Shown here in pieces: positions 36,305 to 45,167 of a DNA stretch of 58,096 bases. A model generated the notes under the pieces. It searched no databases and was not told where the DNA came from. It saw nothing but the letters and a program-made list of their open reading frames with translations. Origin of the DNA: Candidatus Endomicrobiellum meruensis (GTDB lineage Bacteria > Elusimicrobiota > Endomicrobiia > Endomicrobiales > Endomicrobiaceae); the NCBI GenBank assembly GCA_031282625.1, contig JAITDI010000040.1:1-58096 (forward strand). Reading direction: 5' to 3'. Within the stretch, counting starts at the first letter, position 1. Each line of letters begins with the position of its first letter. Position numbers and translations under genes: made by a program.

Positions 36305-36931
36305 TTATTGCACAATCTCGGTACTTTTTACAGTGTCGTTTTGTTCTATGTTCTTTGCATCAAAAGGAAGTTCGGGTTCGGGCAGATTATCAGTCTCTTG
36401 GATTTCTTTTGGCATGTCTTCTATGAGTGGAAGTTCGCTTAAATGGGCAAGTCCAAAATGTTTTAAGAAGTCTTGAGTAGTACCGTAAAGCAAAGGTCTG
36501 CCAAGAGCTTCCTTTCTTCCGACTATTTTTATTAATTTTTTTTCAATAAGAGTGTCTATTACTCCTGAAGATTCCACTCCTCGTATTTCGTCAATTTCTG
36601 CTCTTGTTATTGGTTGTTTGTATGCTATAATAGCAAGTGTTTCCAATGCTGATGGAGACAATTTTAAAACGACTTTTTCTTTTAGAAGTTTTTTTATCCA
36701 AGGAGAATATTCAGGCTTTGTGGCAAACGTCCAGCCATCTGCGATAAATTTAATCTCGTAAGGTTTATTTAAACTAACGTATTCGTCTTTCAATTCTTTT
36801 AAAATATCTTCTAAATTAGAAATATCAGTAACGTCTGCTTTTATTATATCCTTCAATTCTTTTAACCTCAAAGGTTTATCTGAAACAAAAAGCAAAGCTT
36901 CTAAAATTTTCTTAACTTCAGATATTTCCAT
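36305..36931 (-). CDS. scpB: Segregation and condensation protein B
   Basis: Binds ScpA and SMC to form the bacterial condensin that organises and separates the chromosome. 208 residues with two winged-helix domains (about 1-75 and 85-165); the signature ALETLAIIAYKQPITRAEIDEIRGV is visible in parts, such as AIIAYKQPITR. The C-terminal tail is acidic and proline-rich. It overlaps scpA by 14 nt, so the two are coupled. Confidence 0.92.
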   Translation of the reverse strand: MEISEVKKILEALLFVSDKPLRLKELKDIIKADVTDISNLEDILKELKDEYVSLNKPYEIKFIADGWTFATKPEYSPWIKKLLKEKVVLKLSPSALETLAIIAYKQPITRAEIDEIRGVESSGVIDTLIEKKLIKIVGRKEALGRPLLYGTTQDFLKHFGLAHLSELPLIEDMPKEIQETDNLPEPELPFDAKNIEQNDTVKSTEIVQ

Positions 36932-37781
36932 CTTCTTTCCCTTGAATTATATTATCAGTCTCTGTAAGCAGTTCTAGCTTTGGATTAAGATTTTTTTCAT
37001 TTTGTCTGGAATGCTCCACTTGTTCTCCATTTTCAATAAACTCAAAAGTATTTATATCTTTATTTGTTTGTTCTAGTTTTAGTTCGTTATTATAAACTTT
37101 ATAAATTCTAATTTCTGAGAATAATTCAGATTGTTTAGCGACGATTTGTTTATTTTTCACAAGTTCCAAAACAGCCATAAAACAAACGACAAGAGCTAAT
37201 CTTGTATTTTGCAACTTTAATATTTCAGTAAAAGAAACGTATTGTTTTCCCTCTAAAATATCAAGAATTTCCCTGATTTTGTTTTCAATAGGAATTTCTT
37301 GATACATTATTTCTTTTATATTGTCTGGTAGAGCCGTCAATGCGTCACGGAAACTGCTCATCAAATCAAAAATAGTAACGTCTAAAACAAAATCTTGTTT
37401 GCTTATAACGGGCTCAGGTCTATAATAAATTTGAGAATTTTCATTAATTTTGTAAGACAAAAGTTTCCCGACTTCTTTATATTTTTGATATTCAAGCAAT
37501 CTATTTTTTAGCTGATCAAAAGGATCATCTTCTTCGCTGTCTTTTTCGTTGTCTGAAGGAAGTAGAGATTTTGATTTTATCTGCATAAGGGTAGAAGCCA
37601 TAACAAGAAATTCTCCTGCTACGTCTATATTAAGTTCTTTCATCAAATCGAGGTAAGATAGATATTCAGCTGTAATATCAGCTATTTTTATCTCATTAAT
37701 CTCAAGATCATTCTTCTTGATGAGATGTAAAAGAAGATCTAAAGGTCCTTCAAAAGTGTCAAGATGAATGTCGTATGCCAT
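36918..37781 (-). CDS. scpA: Segregation and condensation protein A (kleisin)
   Basis: Kleisin subunit that bridges SMC heads. 287 residues; the N-terminal motif YDIHLDTFEGPLDLLLHLI (3-21, given in parts as FEGPLDLLLHLI) contacts the SMC neck, and DIAGEF-like DVAGEFLVMASTLMQIKSKSL follows. The C-terminal winged helix (about 175-235) contacts the SMC cap. It lies 9 nt after trpS. The smc gene itself is not in the window. Confidence 0.93.
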   Translation of the reverse strand: MAYDIHLDTFEGPLDLLLHLIKKNDLEINEIKIADITAEYLSYLDLMKELNIDVAGEFLVMASTLMQIKSKSLLPSDNEKDSEEDDPFDQLKNRLLEYQKYKEVGKLLSYKINENSQIYYRPEPVISKQDFVLDVTIFDLMSSFRDALTALPDNIKEIMYQEIPIENKIREILDILEGKQYVSFTEILKLQNTRLALVVCFMAVLELVKNKQIVAKQSELFSEIRIYKVYNNELKLEQTNKDINTFEFIENGEQVEHSRQNEKNLNPKLELLTETDNIIQGKEDGNI

Positions 37782-37790
37782 AACAATCCT

Positions 37791-38783
37791 TTAAAATTTT
37801 AACGCCTTTCTGATTTCCATCATAGTTTTTTGAACGCAGTCTTCAGCTTTTTGGCAGCCTTCCATAATTACTTTTTCCAGATAAGCCTTATCAGAGATAA
37901 GCTTCTTTCTTTTTTCAGCTAAAGGCTCCATAAATTCAGAAAGCATTTCAGTCAACTGTTTTTTGCATAGTGAACAGCCTATTGCTCCAGCTTTGCAGTC
38001 TTTTTCCCTCTGTTCAAATTCTGGATATTTATCTGAACCTTCTGAAAATATCTTATAGAATTTTATAACCACACAGCTATCAGGATGTCCGGGATCATCT
38101 TTTTTTATCTTTAATGGATCTGTAAACATATTTTTTACTTTTTCTCTTATTACATCATTGCTTTCGCCAAGAAATATAGAATTTCCATAAGATTTTGACA
38201 TCTTTCTTCCGTCCGTGCCCGGTACTTTTGCGGATTCAGAAAGTTTAACTGTAGGCTCAATAAAAATTTCGCCGTAAAAATTATTAAATCTTCTAGCTAT
38301 TTCACGAGTAAATTCCAAATGCGAAAGTTGATCTTCCCCAACAGGAACTAAGTTTGCTCTATAAAGAAGAATATCGGCAGACATAAGTACGGGATACCCT
38401 AAAAAACCGTAATTGTTTAAATCTTTATTTTTTATTTCTCTTATTTGGTCTTTATATGTTGGGCATCTTTGAAGCCACCCTAAAGGAGTTATCATTGAAA
38501 GTATTAAAAATAGTTCGCTATGCTGGTGAATAGCAGACTGTTTGAAAATTACCGATTTCTGCGGGTCTAACCCTACTGTAATCCAGTCAGCTATCATTTC
38601 AAAAGTATTTTCGCTAATTTTAGATGTGTCAGCATACTCTGTAGTTAAAGCATGCCAATCCGATGCCATATAGTAACAATCACACTCCTCTTGAAGTTTA
38701 ACCCAATTGCAAAGTGCTCCAAAATAGTGACCCAAATGAAGCCTTCCGGTCGTGCGCATACCGGACAATACTCTCTTTTTCAT
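37791..38783 (-). CDS. trpS: Tryptophanyl-tRNA synthetase
   Basis: Class I aminoacyl-tRNA synthetase charging tRNA-Trp. 330 residues with the HIGH-type motif HLGH in GRLHLGHYFG (13-22) and the KMSKS motif in GRKMSKSYGNS. A cysteine-rich stretch near the end (DCKAGAIGCSLCKK) is shared with thermophile-type TrpRS, some of which carry a [4Fe-4S] cluster there; at least three cysteines are present here. It follows the M50 protease gene by 23 nt. Confidence 0.94.
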   Translation of the reverse strand: MKKRVLSGMRTTGRLHLGHYFGALCNWVKLQEECDCYYMASDWHALTTEYADTSKISENTFEMIADWITVGLDPQKSVIFKQSAIHQHSELFLILSMITPLGWLQRCPTYKDQIREIKNKDLNNYGFLGYPVLMSADILLYRANLVPVGEDQLSHLEFTREIARRFNNFYGEIFIEPTVKLSESAKVPGTDGRKMSKSYGNSIFLGESNDVIREKVKNMFTDPLKIKKDDPGHPDSCVVIKFYKIFSEGSDKYPEFEQREKDCKAGAIGCSLCKKQLTEMLSEFMEPLAEKRKKLISDKAYLEKVIMEGCQKAEDCVQKTMMEIRKALKF

Positions 38784-38806
38784 GTGTGTTGTACTCGCTA
38801 AAAAAT

Positions 38807-39451
38807 TTAGTAGGAAATTCCGCTAAAAATTGTAACAAAAAAGCTAATGGCAGAATGTAACAAACTCCTCACCATACCTAAAGATAATAGCAAAAGTAAT
38901 GCTATTAAACAAATAAAAGAATTGATGTTCATATATTTTGTCGCTATGTCTCTGGGCATAAAAAAAGTTGCAACCTTTGATCCGTCTAAAGGAGGAATGG
39001 GTATAAGATTTATTATTGTAAGAATAACGTTTATAATAAGCATTATATACAAGAACGACTCTATTGCGGCTCCAAACCCTGCTTCAAAATTGGGAAATAT
39101 CCCTATAAGGCGAATTCCAAATCCTGAAACTAAAGCAAGCAGTAAATTTGCAATTGGTCCTGCTAAAGAAACAAGAGGTATGTCTAATTTTGGATTTTTA
39201 AAATTTCTGTAATCTATTAACACAGGCTTTGCCCAGCCAAAAAGGATAGGAGATCTTAATGATAAAAGTATTGCTGGAAGAATAATGCTTCCAAACAACT
39301 CTATGTGAGATAAAGGATTTAAAGTAATCCGTCCCATAAGTTTTGCAGTATCGTCACCTCTTAGATGCGCGACATATCCATGGGAAATTTCATGAATAAT
39401 AGCTGAGAAAATAAAAACCACAATATATATAAATACAGTTAGTACAGTCAT
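38807..39451 (-). CDS. M50 (site-2 protease family) membrane metalloprotease
   Basis: 214-residue multi-pass membrane protein of the short, PDZ-less M50B group. Zinc motif HEISH (about 20-24) lies in the first helix, and the third ligand aspartate is in NLIPIPPLDGSK (about 147-158). The substrate is unknown; relatives cut membrane-bound regulators. It is the first gene of the run to trpS, scpA and scpB, directly behind a good promoter. Confidence 0.88.
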   Translation of the reverse strand: MTVLTVFIYIVVFIFSAIIHEISHGYVAHLRGDDTAKLMGRITLNPLSHIELFGSIILPAILLSLRSPILFGWAKPVLIDYRNFKNPKLDIPLVSLAGPIANLLLALVSGFGIRLIGIFPNFEAGFGAAIESFLYIMLIINVILTIINLIPIPPLDGSKVATFFMPRDIATKYMNINSFICLIALLLLLSLGMVRSLLHSAISFFVTIFSGISY

Positions 39452-39490
39452 AAATATCCTTAGAAAATATCAATAAAATCCGACGTAAAA

Positions 39491-39519
39491 ATTTTATTAT
39501 TTTAGTAGAATTTTGTCAA
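39491..39519 (-). promoter_or_regulatory. Sigma70-like promoter for M50-trpS-scpA-scpB
   Basis: Minus strand TTGACA (39514-39519), exactly 17 nt, then TAAAAT (39491-39496). The start codon lies about 40 nt downstream of the -10 box. This is one of the best consensus promoters in the window. Confidence 0.75.
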
Positions 39520-39624
39520 TTTTTTCTGTCGATCTGATTGAAAAAAAACAATTTTAAAAGTAAAAATAGAAATTCTTCCAATAAACTCAAAATAAGAAAC
39601 TTAACATTGTAAAAATATTTGAAT

Positions 39625-40698
39625 TTACAATATAAGCATTGAATCGCCATAAGAGAAAAATTTATATCTCTCCTTTATGGCTTCACTATAGGCTTTAAGC
39701 ATGAGATCTCTTGACGAGAAAGCGCTTGCCATCATGAAAGGAGTAGATTTTGGAAGATGAAGGTTTGTAATCAGAGTGTTTACGATTTTAAATTTATAAC
39801 CAGGGTAAATAAATTTTGAAGTTTTTCCTGAATAAGCTTTTATTAAAGTCTTGCCGTTTTCTTCAAAACACGAAGTGTCAGCTGCTGTCTCCAAAGCTCT
39901 GACAGAAGTAGTTCCTACACCAGTAACTTTCTTGTTATTTCTAATTGCTGTATTTATAATTTCGGCATTTGTTTCGTCTATTTCAAATTGTTCGGGTAAC
40001 ATATTATGATCGGTTAGATTTTTAGCCGTTATAGGTTTAAAAGTACCCCACCCTACGTGCAGCGTTAAAGTTGCAACATTTATACCTTTTTTTTTGAGTT
40101 TTGAAAATATACTTTCAGTAAAATGAAGTCCCGCTGTGGGAGCGGCTATTGCACCTAGAAACTTAGCATAAACAGTTTGATACCTTTGCCTGTCAAAGTG
40201 AGATAATTCTTGAGCAAGCCCTCCTTTTCTGTTTATATAAGGAGGAAGAGGCATAATTCCATTCTTTTGTAAAAAGTCCAAAATGTCTGGCTTGTTAAAT
40301 TTAACTATTGTTTCTCCTTGAGCAGTTTTTGATAATATTTCACATTCATATCCGTCATCAAAATATACTTTTTTACCAATTCCTGAAAAAGGTTTAATTA
40401 AAACTTTATAATTATCGTCTTTTTGGCACGGATCAAGAAATAAAAGCTCAACTTTTCCACCGCTTATTTTTTTGCCAAAAAGCCTTGATGGAACAACTTT
40501 TGTATCATTGATTATCAGGCAATCTCCAGAATTGAAATACTCAACGATGTCATAGAAATTTTTGTGATAAAACTTCCGAACAGTTCTATCTACAATAAAA
40601 AGTTTTGAATTTTGTCTATTTTCAACAGGCTTTTGAGCTATAAGTTCTTCTGGAATCTCGTAATTATAGTTAGCCAAGATATTGTCTTGCAATGTCAT
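39625..40698 (-). CDS. queA: S-adenosylmethionine:tRNA ribosyltransferase-isomerase
   Basis: Adds an epoxycyclopentane ring from SAM to preQ1-modified tRNA, the penultimate step of queuosine synthesis. 357 residues, normal length. Family segments: NYEIPEELIAQKPVENR near the start, GDCLIINDTKVVPSRLFG, APTAGLHFTE and HVGWGTFKP. Its start overlaps the SpoIID gene's stop (TAATG). With queH two genes away, this gives two consecutive enzymes of the queuosine pathway. A weak 8-bp hairpin (39606-39631) overlaps its stop. Confidence 0.95.
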   Translation of the reverse strand: MTLQDNILANYNYEIPEELIAQKPVENRQNSKLFIVDRTVRKFYHKNFYDIVEYFNSGDCLIINDTKVVPSRLFGKKISGGKVELLFLDPCQKDDNYKVLIKPFSGIGKKVYFDDGYECEILSKTAQGETIVKFNKPDILDFLQKNGIMPLPPYINRKGGLAQELSHFDRQRYQTVYAKFLGAIAAPTAGLHFTESIFSKLKKKGINVATLTLHVGWGTFKPITAKNLTDHNMLPEQFEIDETNAEIINTAIRNNKKVTGVGTTSVRALETAADTSCFEENGKTLIKAYSGKTSKFIYPGYKFKIVNTLITNLHLPKSTPFMMASAFSSRDLMLKAYSEAIKERYKFFSYGDSMLIL

Positions 40699-41837
40699 TA
40701 AATTGTATCCTTATTTTTATAGTTAACCGTTTCTATTTTTGTTCCGGGATAAAAATGGTAAAGAATCGTTGAATAAGTTTTTCCCTTTTCAGCCATGCCT
40801 TTTGCTCCGCACTGGCATAGTCCTGCCTTATGCCCCCAGCCTTTCCCCTTAAAACAAATTTTATCATTTTTAATTTTTATAGAATTAAAAAAATGACTTT
40901 TTATTTTCCATGCATCAACATAAAGCCTAAATTCATAAGCGTTTAATACACTTTTTCCGTTTGAATGCGTTATCTCCAATTGTTTTGCCGCTCCCGAAGA
41001 CGTTTTCCCTTTAATTTTAATATTTTTTATTTTGCCTATTTTAAGTTTATTTCTTACAAAATTTTCATCCAGATCTTGCGCCCATTTAGCATGCGGACTT
41101 TTGCCGCAATAGCGGCATTTTACGCCTTTTAAATATGGAGGCGTTTCTTTCCAGTCCCAAATATATTTTGGATCTTCAGTATGACCTCCGCATGTGGCGT
41201 GAAAAACGGTTTGAGCCGGCTTTCCCTGGTATGTTACGATCTCTCCATTTATTTCTGAAACTGCCTGATTTGTTTTTTTAGTTTCTGCTCCCAGTCCGCC
41301 GTAAACTTGGCAATGAGTTGTTGAGCATAAGTCAAAACCTTGCGCAGAATGTCTGTTCAAGTTAGATATAGCGTAAGTTCTGCTTATAACAGCTTGAGCT
41401 TTTAATGCCTCTGCATGCCAGTCGCAGCTTACTTCTTTTGGTAAAACGCCTTTAATATAGTCTTCTATGTCTAAGACATTAATAACATTCATTCTTTTGC
41501 CTGATTTTTTTAATACTAGATACCCTCTATACGGCTTAGAATTTACAAAAATTACGCCGTTTAAAGGTTCTATCCTTATGGGAAGAGAAAGATCGTGTTT
41601 ACCTATGTGTGCGCCTCTTTGAGAATAAGAGATGTTAACTGTCCCCTTTGTAAGCTTTAATTTTTTCCCCGCAGAATCATAAACAAAAAAATCTCTTGAG
41701 CTTCCTATCGTCACAGACACCTCGTCAAGAATAATTCCTATTCTTATATTTTTTTGAACATTGTCCAAAGCGTAACCATTAGAAAAGAAAAGAGAGATTG
41801 AAAAAAATAATATTTTTAATAAAGTTGTCTTCTTCAT
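40698..41837 (-). CDS. SpoIID/LytB-domain exported protein
   Basis: 379 residues with a signal peptide (1-23) and a SpoIID domain (about 105-370). Visible family segments are IEDYIKGVLPKEVSCDWHAEALKAQAVISRTYA (in parts: YIKGVLPKEV, ALKAQAVISRTYA) and ATCGGHTEDP. SpoIID proteins are lytic transglycosylases acting on denuded glycan; in non-sporulating bacteria they act in cell-wall remodelling. A CRYCGK pair is an unusual extra cysteine motif for a periplasmic protein. It lies between queH and queA with overlapping starts and stops on both sides. Confidence 0.88.
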   Translation of the reverse strand: MKKTTLLKILFFSISLFFSNGYALDNVQKNIRIGIILDEVSVTIGSSRDFFVYDSAGKKLKLTKGTVNISYSQRGAHIGKHDLSLPIRIEPLNGVIFVNSKPYRGYLVLKKSGKRMNVINVLDIEDYIKGVLPKEVSCDWHAEALKAQAVISRTYAISNLNRHSAQGFDLCSTTHCQVYGGLGAETKKTNQAVSEINGEIVTYQGKPAQTVFHATCGGHTEDPKYIWDWKETPPYLKGVKCRYCGKSPHAKWAQDLDENFVRNKLKIGKIKNIKIKGKTSSGAAKQLEITHSNGKSVLNAYEFRLYVDAWKIKSHFFNSIKIKNDKICFKGKGWGHKAGLCQCGAKGMAEKGKTYSTILYHFYPGTKIETVNYKNKDTI

Positions 41838-42379
41838 ATGTTGCCAAATCTTTCCTTATAAGATTTACTGCATGCGCAATACTTTTGCATATAATAACCT
41901 TTTTGTCTCAACAAGTTTTTACCTTCATAAAAATCGAGTCTAAAATCGCAATATAAAAACTTTACTCCATATTTATATGCCAAACTGTCTGCAATCTGCT
42001 TTATCAAGTCATGCTTCTGATACGGACTTGAAAGTAATGAAGTCGTAAAAAAATCAAAATCGTTATCTTTTGCAAACTTAACTGTTTTTTCAAGTCTAAA
42101 AGTATAACAAAGACTGCATCGTTCGCAGCTTTTGTCTTTCCAATCTTTATAATTATATAGAAAATCTGGATTTTCGCAGAAAGAAATGCCTAATTCTTTA
42201 GCATATCTTACAGCTGATTCTTTTCTCTTTTTGTACTCTTCAGCGTCATAAATATTGGGATTATACCAGTAAAAAGATATGTCGTATATATTTTGCAAAA
42301 TTTTCACAGCGGAAGCCGAGCAAGGGGTACAGCAGATATGCAATAAAACCTTATTTTTTGAGTTAAGCGAATTATCCAT
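41834..42379 (-). CDS. queH: Epoxyqueuosine reductase QueH
   Basis: Cobalamin-independent enzyme (DUF208 family) that reduces epoxyqueuosine to queuosine in tRNA, replacing QueG. 181 residues with three cysteine pairs: LHICCTPCS near the start, CERCSLCY in the middle and KYCACS near the end, consistent with the family's iron-sulfur and metal sites. The stop overlaps the SpoIID start (ATGA). Having QueH means this step does not need cobalamin. Confidence 0.93.
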   Translation of the reverse strand: MDNSLNSKNKVLLHICCTPCSASAVKILQNIYDISFYWYNPNIYDAEEYKKRKESAVRYAKELGISFCENPDFLYNYKDWKDKSCERCSLCYTFRLEKTVKFAKDNDFDFFTTSLLSSPYQKHDLIKQIADSLAYKYGVKFLYCDFRLDFYEGKNLLRQKGYYMQKYCACSKSYKERFGNI

Positions 42380-42388
42380 CTTAATGTT

Positions 42389-43411
42389 CTAAAACAACTC
42401 TTTGGGGAAGTTTTTTGGCGTTTCAATGCCGAGATGTTTATATCCTGATTCGGTAACCACTCTGCCTCTGGATGTTCTAGCGATAAAACCGGATTGTATA
42501 AGATATGGCTCGTATAAGTCAGTTATTGTATCTGGTTCCTCTGATATTGCGACTGCAATGGTGTCAATGCCTACAGGTCCGCCGCCGAACTTACTAATTA
42601 AAACAGTAAGGATAAGCCTGTCCATCTTATCAAGACCAGCCCCGTCAACCTCCAAAGCGTTTAAAGCTTCTTTTGCTATGTCTAAAGTAATTTTCCCGCC
42701 TTTAACTTCAGCAAAATCCCTTACTCTTTTTAATAGTCTGTTGACGATTCTCGGTGTTCCTCGCGAGCGTCTTGCTATTTCTTCGCTTGCAGTGTCGTCA
42801 ATTGCTATATTCAGAATAGACGCCGAACGCTCAACTATATGTATAAGATCTTTTATCCCGTAAAAATCTAAATGCTCTATAATGCCAAACCTGTCCCTCA
42901 AAGGGCTTGATAAAAGTCCCGCTCTTGTTGTAGCTCCAATTAGAGTAAAACGCGGTACAGGGAGTTTAATGGTCTTTGCGGACGGTCCTTGTCCTATTAT
43001 AATATCAAGCTCAAAATCTTCCATAACAGGATACAAAGACTCTTCAACAAGATGGTTTATTCTATGGATTTCATCTATAAAAAATATGTCACCTTCTGAA
43101 AGATTTGTAAGAATTGCAGCTAAATCGCCTACTCGTTCTAATACTGGTCCGGATGTCACTCTAAGATTGCTGCCCATCTCTTTTGCAATTATATGTGAAA
43201 GAGTAGTTTTGCCAAGTCCCGGAGGAGCATAAAATAAACAATGGTCTAAAGCTTCTTGCCTGTTTTTTGACGCTTCTATAAAAACTTTAAGATTGCTCTT
43301 AAGTTTTTCTTGACCTATAAAATCATCAAGGCTTTGAGGTCTTAATGACTTTTCTATCCTATCTTCATCAAACGCTTTAATAGGTTCAACAATTCTTTCT
43401 ATTTTGTCCAT
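42389..43411 (-). CDS. ruvB: Holliday junction helicase RuvB
   Basis: AAA+ motor that drives branch migration with RuvA. 340 residues. Walker [10 protein letters not shown] (62-70), Walker B FFIDEIHR, sensor 1 [18 protein letters not shown] with the arginine finger, and a C-terminal winged helix. Three nt separate it from ruvA. Standard length and full motifs; queH follows by 9 nt. Confidence 0.96.
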   Translation of the reverse strand: MDKIERIVEPIKAFDEDRIEKSLRPQSLDDFIGQEKLKSNLKVFIEASKNRQEALDHCLFYAPPGLGKTTLSHIIAKEMGSNLRVTSGPVLERVGDLAAILTNLSEGDIFFIDEIHRINHLVEESLYPVMEDFELDIIIGQGPSAKTIKLPVPRFTLIGATTRAGLLSSPLRDRFGIIEHLDFYGIKDLIHIVERSASILNIAIDDTASEEIARRSRGTPRIVNRLLKRVRDFAEVKGGKITLDIAKEALNALEVDGAGLDKMDRLILTVLISKFGGGPVGIDTIAVAISEEPDTITDLYEPYLIQSGFIARTSRGRVVTESGYKHLGIETPKNFPKELF

Positions 43412-43414
43412 TAT

Positions 43415-44029
43415 TTAAAATTCCTGCAAAGATTTAGTTATTAAATTTTCTAAAGTTATATTCTCGTTTTGTTCGTATATTTTATTCACTGCAGTTCTTA
43501 CTTGTTGTTCTTTGTATCCAAGAGCGGTGAGAGCTTCTATAGATTCCAAAATTAATTTATTTTCAGTTAGATTTACATTTGTCCACTTTTCCTTACCTGA
43601 TACTTCTACGTCTATCATTTTATCTTTTAAAGCCGCTATAAGCTTATCTGCAGTCTTTTTTGTAAATCCAAACACAGCATGAAGCATTGATGGATTTTTT
43701 GAAATTACCGCAGCTTTGAAATCAGCAAAAGATTTGGAAATTTTATCCATGTACTCCATTGCTTTCTTGGCACCCGTTCCGGGAACTTCATCTTTGATTA
43801 AAAGGTACATATACCTTTCTTCTTTAGTCAAAAAACCATATAAACATATAACCCCGCCGTACATTCCCGAGACACTTTCAAGAACATATACTTTTACTTG
43901 GTCTCCGATTTCCGGAAGTTTGGAAAATGTTGACAAAGCAACACTAGCCTCGTAACCTATACCGTTGACATCTATTGTAATACTATCTGTTGATTTAGAC
44001 TCTAATGTCCCGTAAATATAATCTAACAT
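43415..44029 (-). CDS. ruvA: Holliday junction-binding protein RuvA
   Basis: Tetramer that holds the four-way junction and loads RuvB. 204 residues: OB domain (1-65, MLDYIYGTLESKS), two helix-hairpin-helix motifs that are less regular than usual (VPGTGAKKAMEYM and VFGFTKKTADKLI), and the RuvB-binding C-terminal domain (about 155-204, EALTALGYKEQQ). The upstream neighbour would normally be ruvC, but an autotransporter gene pair intervenes. Confidence 0.93.
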   Translation of the reverse strand: MLDYIYGTLESKSTDSITIDVNGIGYEASVALSTFSKLPEIGDQVKVYVLESVSGMYGGVICLYGFLTKEERYMYLLIKDEVPGTGAKKAMEYMDKISKSFADFKAAVISKNPSMLHAVFGFTKKTADKLIAALKDKMIDVEVSGKEKWTNVNLTENKLILESIEALTALGYKEQQVRTAVNKIYEQNENITLENLITKSLQEF

Positions 44030-44039
44030 TTATTTTTTT

Positions 44040-45167
44040 CTATATAAAATAAGAAAGCCTACAGCTTCCCAACAATCCCTCTCTATTTCCTACAAATCCT
44101 TCTCCGCTAATATCTATCTTCCACCTATTTCCTATGCTATATTTTAATCCTAATTCTCCTATCCCTGTTACTCCTCCTAACTTTATACTTTCTATTGGGT
44201 ATTCCTTATTATATAACGCGTTTGCCTTTATCTCTCCATCTAACTCTTGCTCTCCTGCCATGCCTATATATAACTCTATATTTGCTTTTGCCTCATATTT
44301 CCCTTTTATACCTACTCTTATCCTATGCGACATCACCTCATTAAACCTCGCATTATCATCTATAAGTTTTACATCTTTTCCTTCTTGCCTCATAAATGTA
44401 TACCTTCCATGCCCTTCTAACCCTAACTTATTGTTTATCTTGTAACTATATCCTGCCCCTATATGGAATCCATAATACAATGCATTATAATCATACTTTA
44501 TTTCTTGGTCATTTACATCTAATCCTATCCCTTGGCTAGAAGTCTTATAGTCTACTTTTTCATTGCCTACTCTAACTGCACCTTCTACGTATAAACCTGC
44601 TATTTTTCTATCCCTTCCTAGCTCTATCTTTCCTAACACCCCTACTCCTGTGTATGAGCTACTCCCTTTTGCTTCCTTATTTTCTACTACAAAAAAATTA
44701 TTATAGCTCTTATAGTCTCCACTACCATGTTCAATTAATACTCCTCCTATTACTTTATCTTCTCCATACTCAAATTTCTTTCCTATTCCTGCTAATACGC
44801 CATATCCGTTTATGTTAGTATATGACCCTATTTTTTTATATTTATTTTCTCCAAAAGATACTGCTCCAAATGGTACTATTCCTTCTCCTGTTATTTTTTC
44901 CAGTTCTCCCATTCCTCTTCCTGCCAAAAAATCTCCCCCTTGATTTACAAATGCTATTCCTGCTGCTCTCCCGTCGCTATATTGTTTGCTTGTTTCATTT
45001 AATACAACATTTTTTTGTAAGAACGTCGCTATTATATTCTGCGCCTCTGAACTCAAAGAAAAATCAACCATGGTTTCTACATGAAACAATGGAGTTTTAA
45101 ACGCCTCTGCGCTAACTTTAGAGAATGTGGCGCTGTCAAAGTTGATAAACCCTCCCCCACAGTGCAT
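44040..45167 (-). CDS. Autotransporter beta-barrel domain, 3' half of a split gene
   Basis: 375 residues. After a short linker, residues about 90-375 form an autotransporter-type barrel: repeated amphipathic strands (GAGYSYKINNKLGLEGHGRY), GRGMGE near the start and a terminal strand ending SYFI. There is no signal peptide, so alone it could not reach the outer membrane. The ATG at 45167 overlaps the previous stop (TAATG). One extra base at the junction would join it to the passenger upstream as GDSLTLMHCGGG. It is most likely the 3' part of one frameshifted autotransporter. Confidence 0.7.
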   Translation of the reverse strand: MHCGGGFINFDSATFSKVSAEAFKTPLFHVETMVDFSLSSEAQNIIATFLQKNVVLNETSKQYSDGRAAGIAFVNQGGDFLAGRGMGELEKITGEGIVPFGAVSFGENKYKKIGSYTNINGYGVLAGIGKKFEYGEDKVIGGVLIEHGSGDYKSYNNFFVVENKEAKGSSSYTGVGVLGKIELGRDRKIAGLYVEGAVRVGNEKVDYKTSSQGIGLDVNDQEIKYDYNALYYGFHIGAGYSYKINNKLGLEGHGRYTFMRQEGKDVKLIDDNARFNEVMSHRIRVGIKGKYEAKANIELYIGMAGEQELDGEIKANALYNKEYPIESIKLGGVTGIGELGLKYSIGNRWKIDISGEGFVGNREGLLGSCRLSYFI

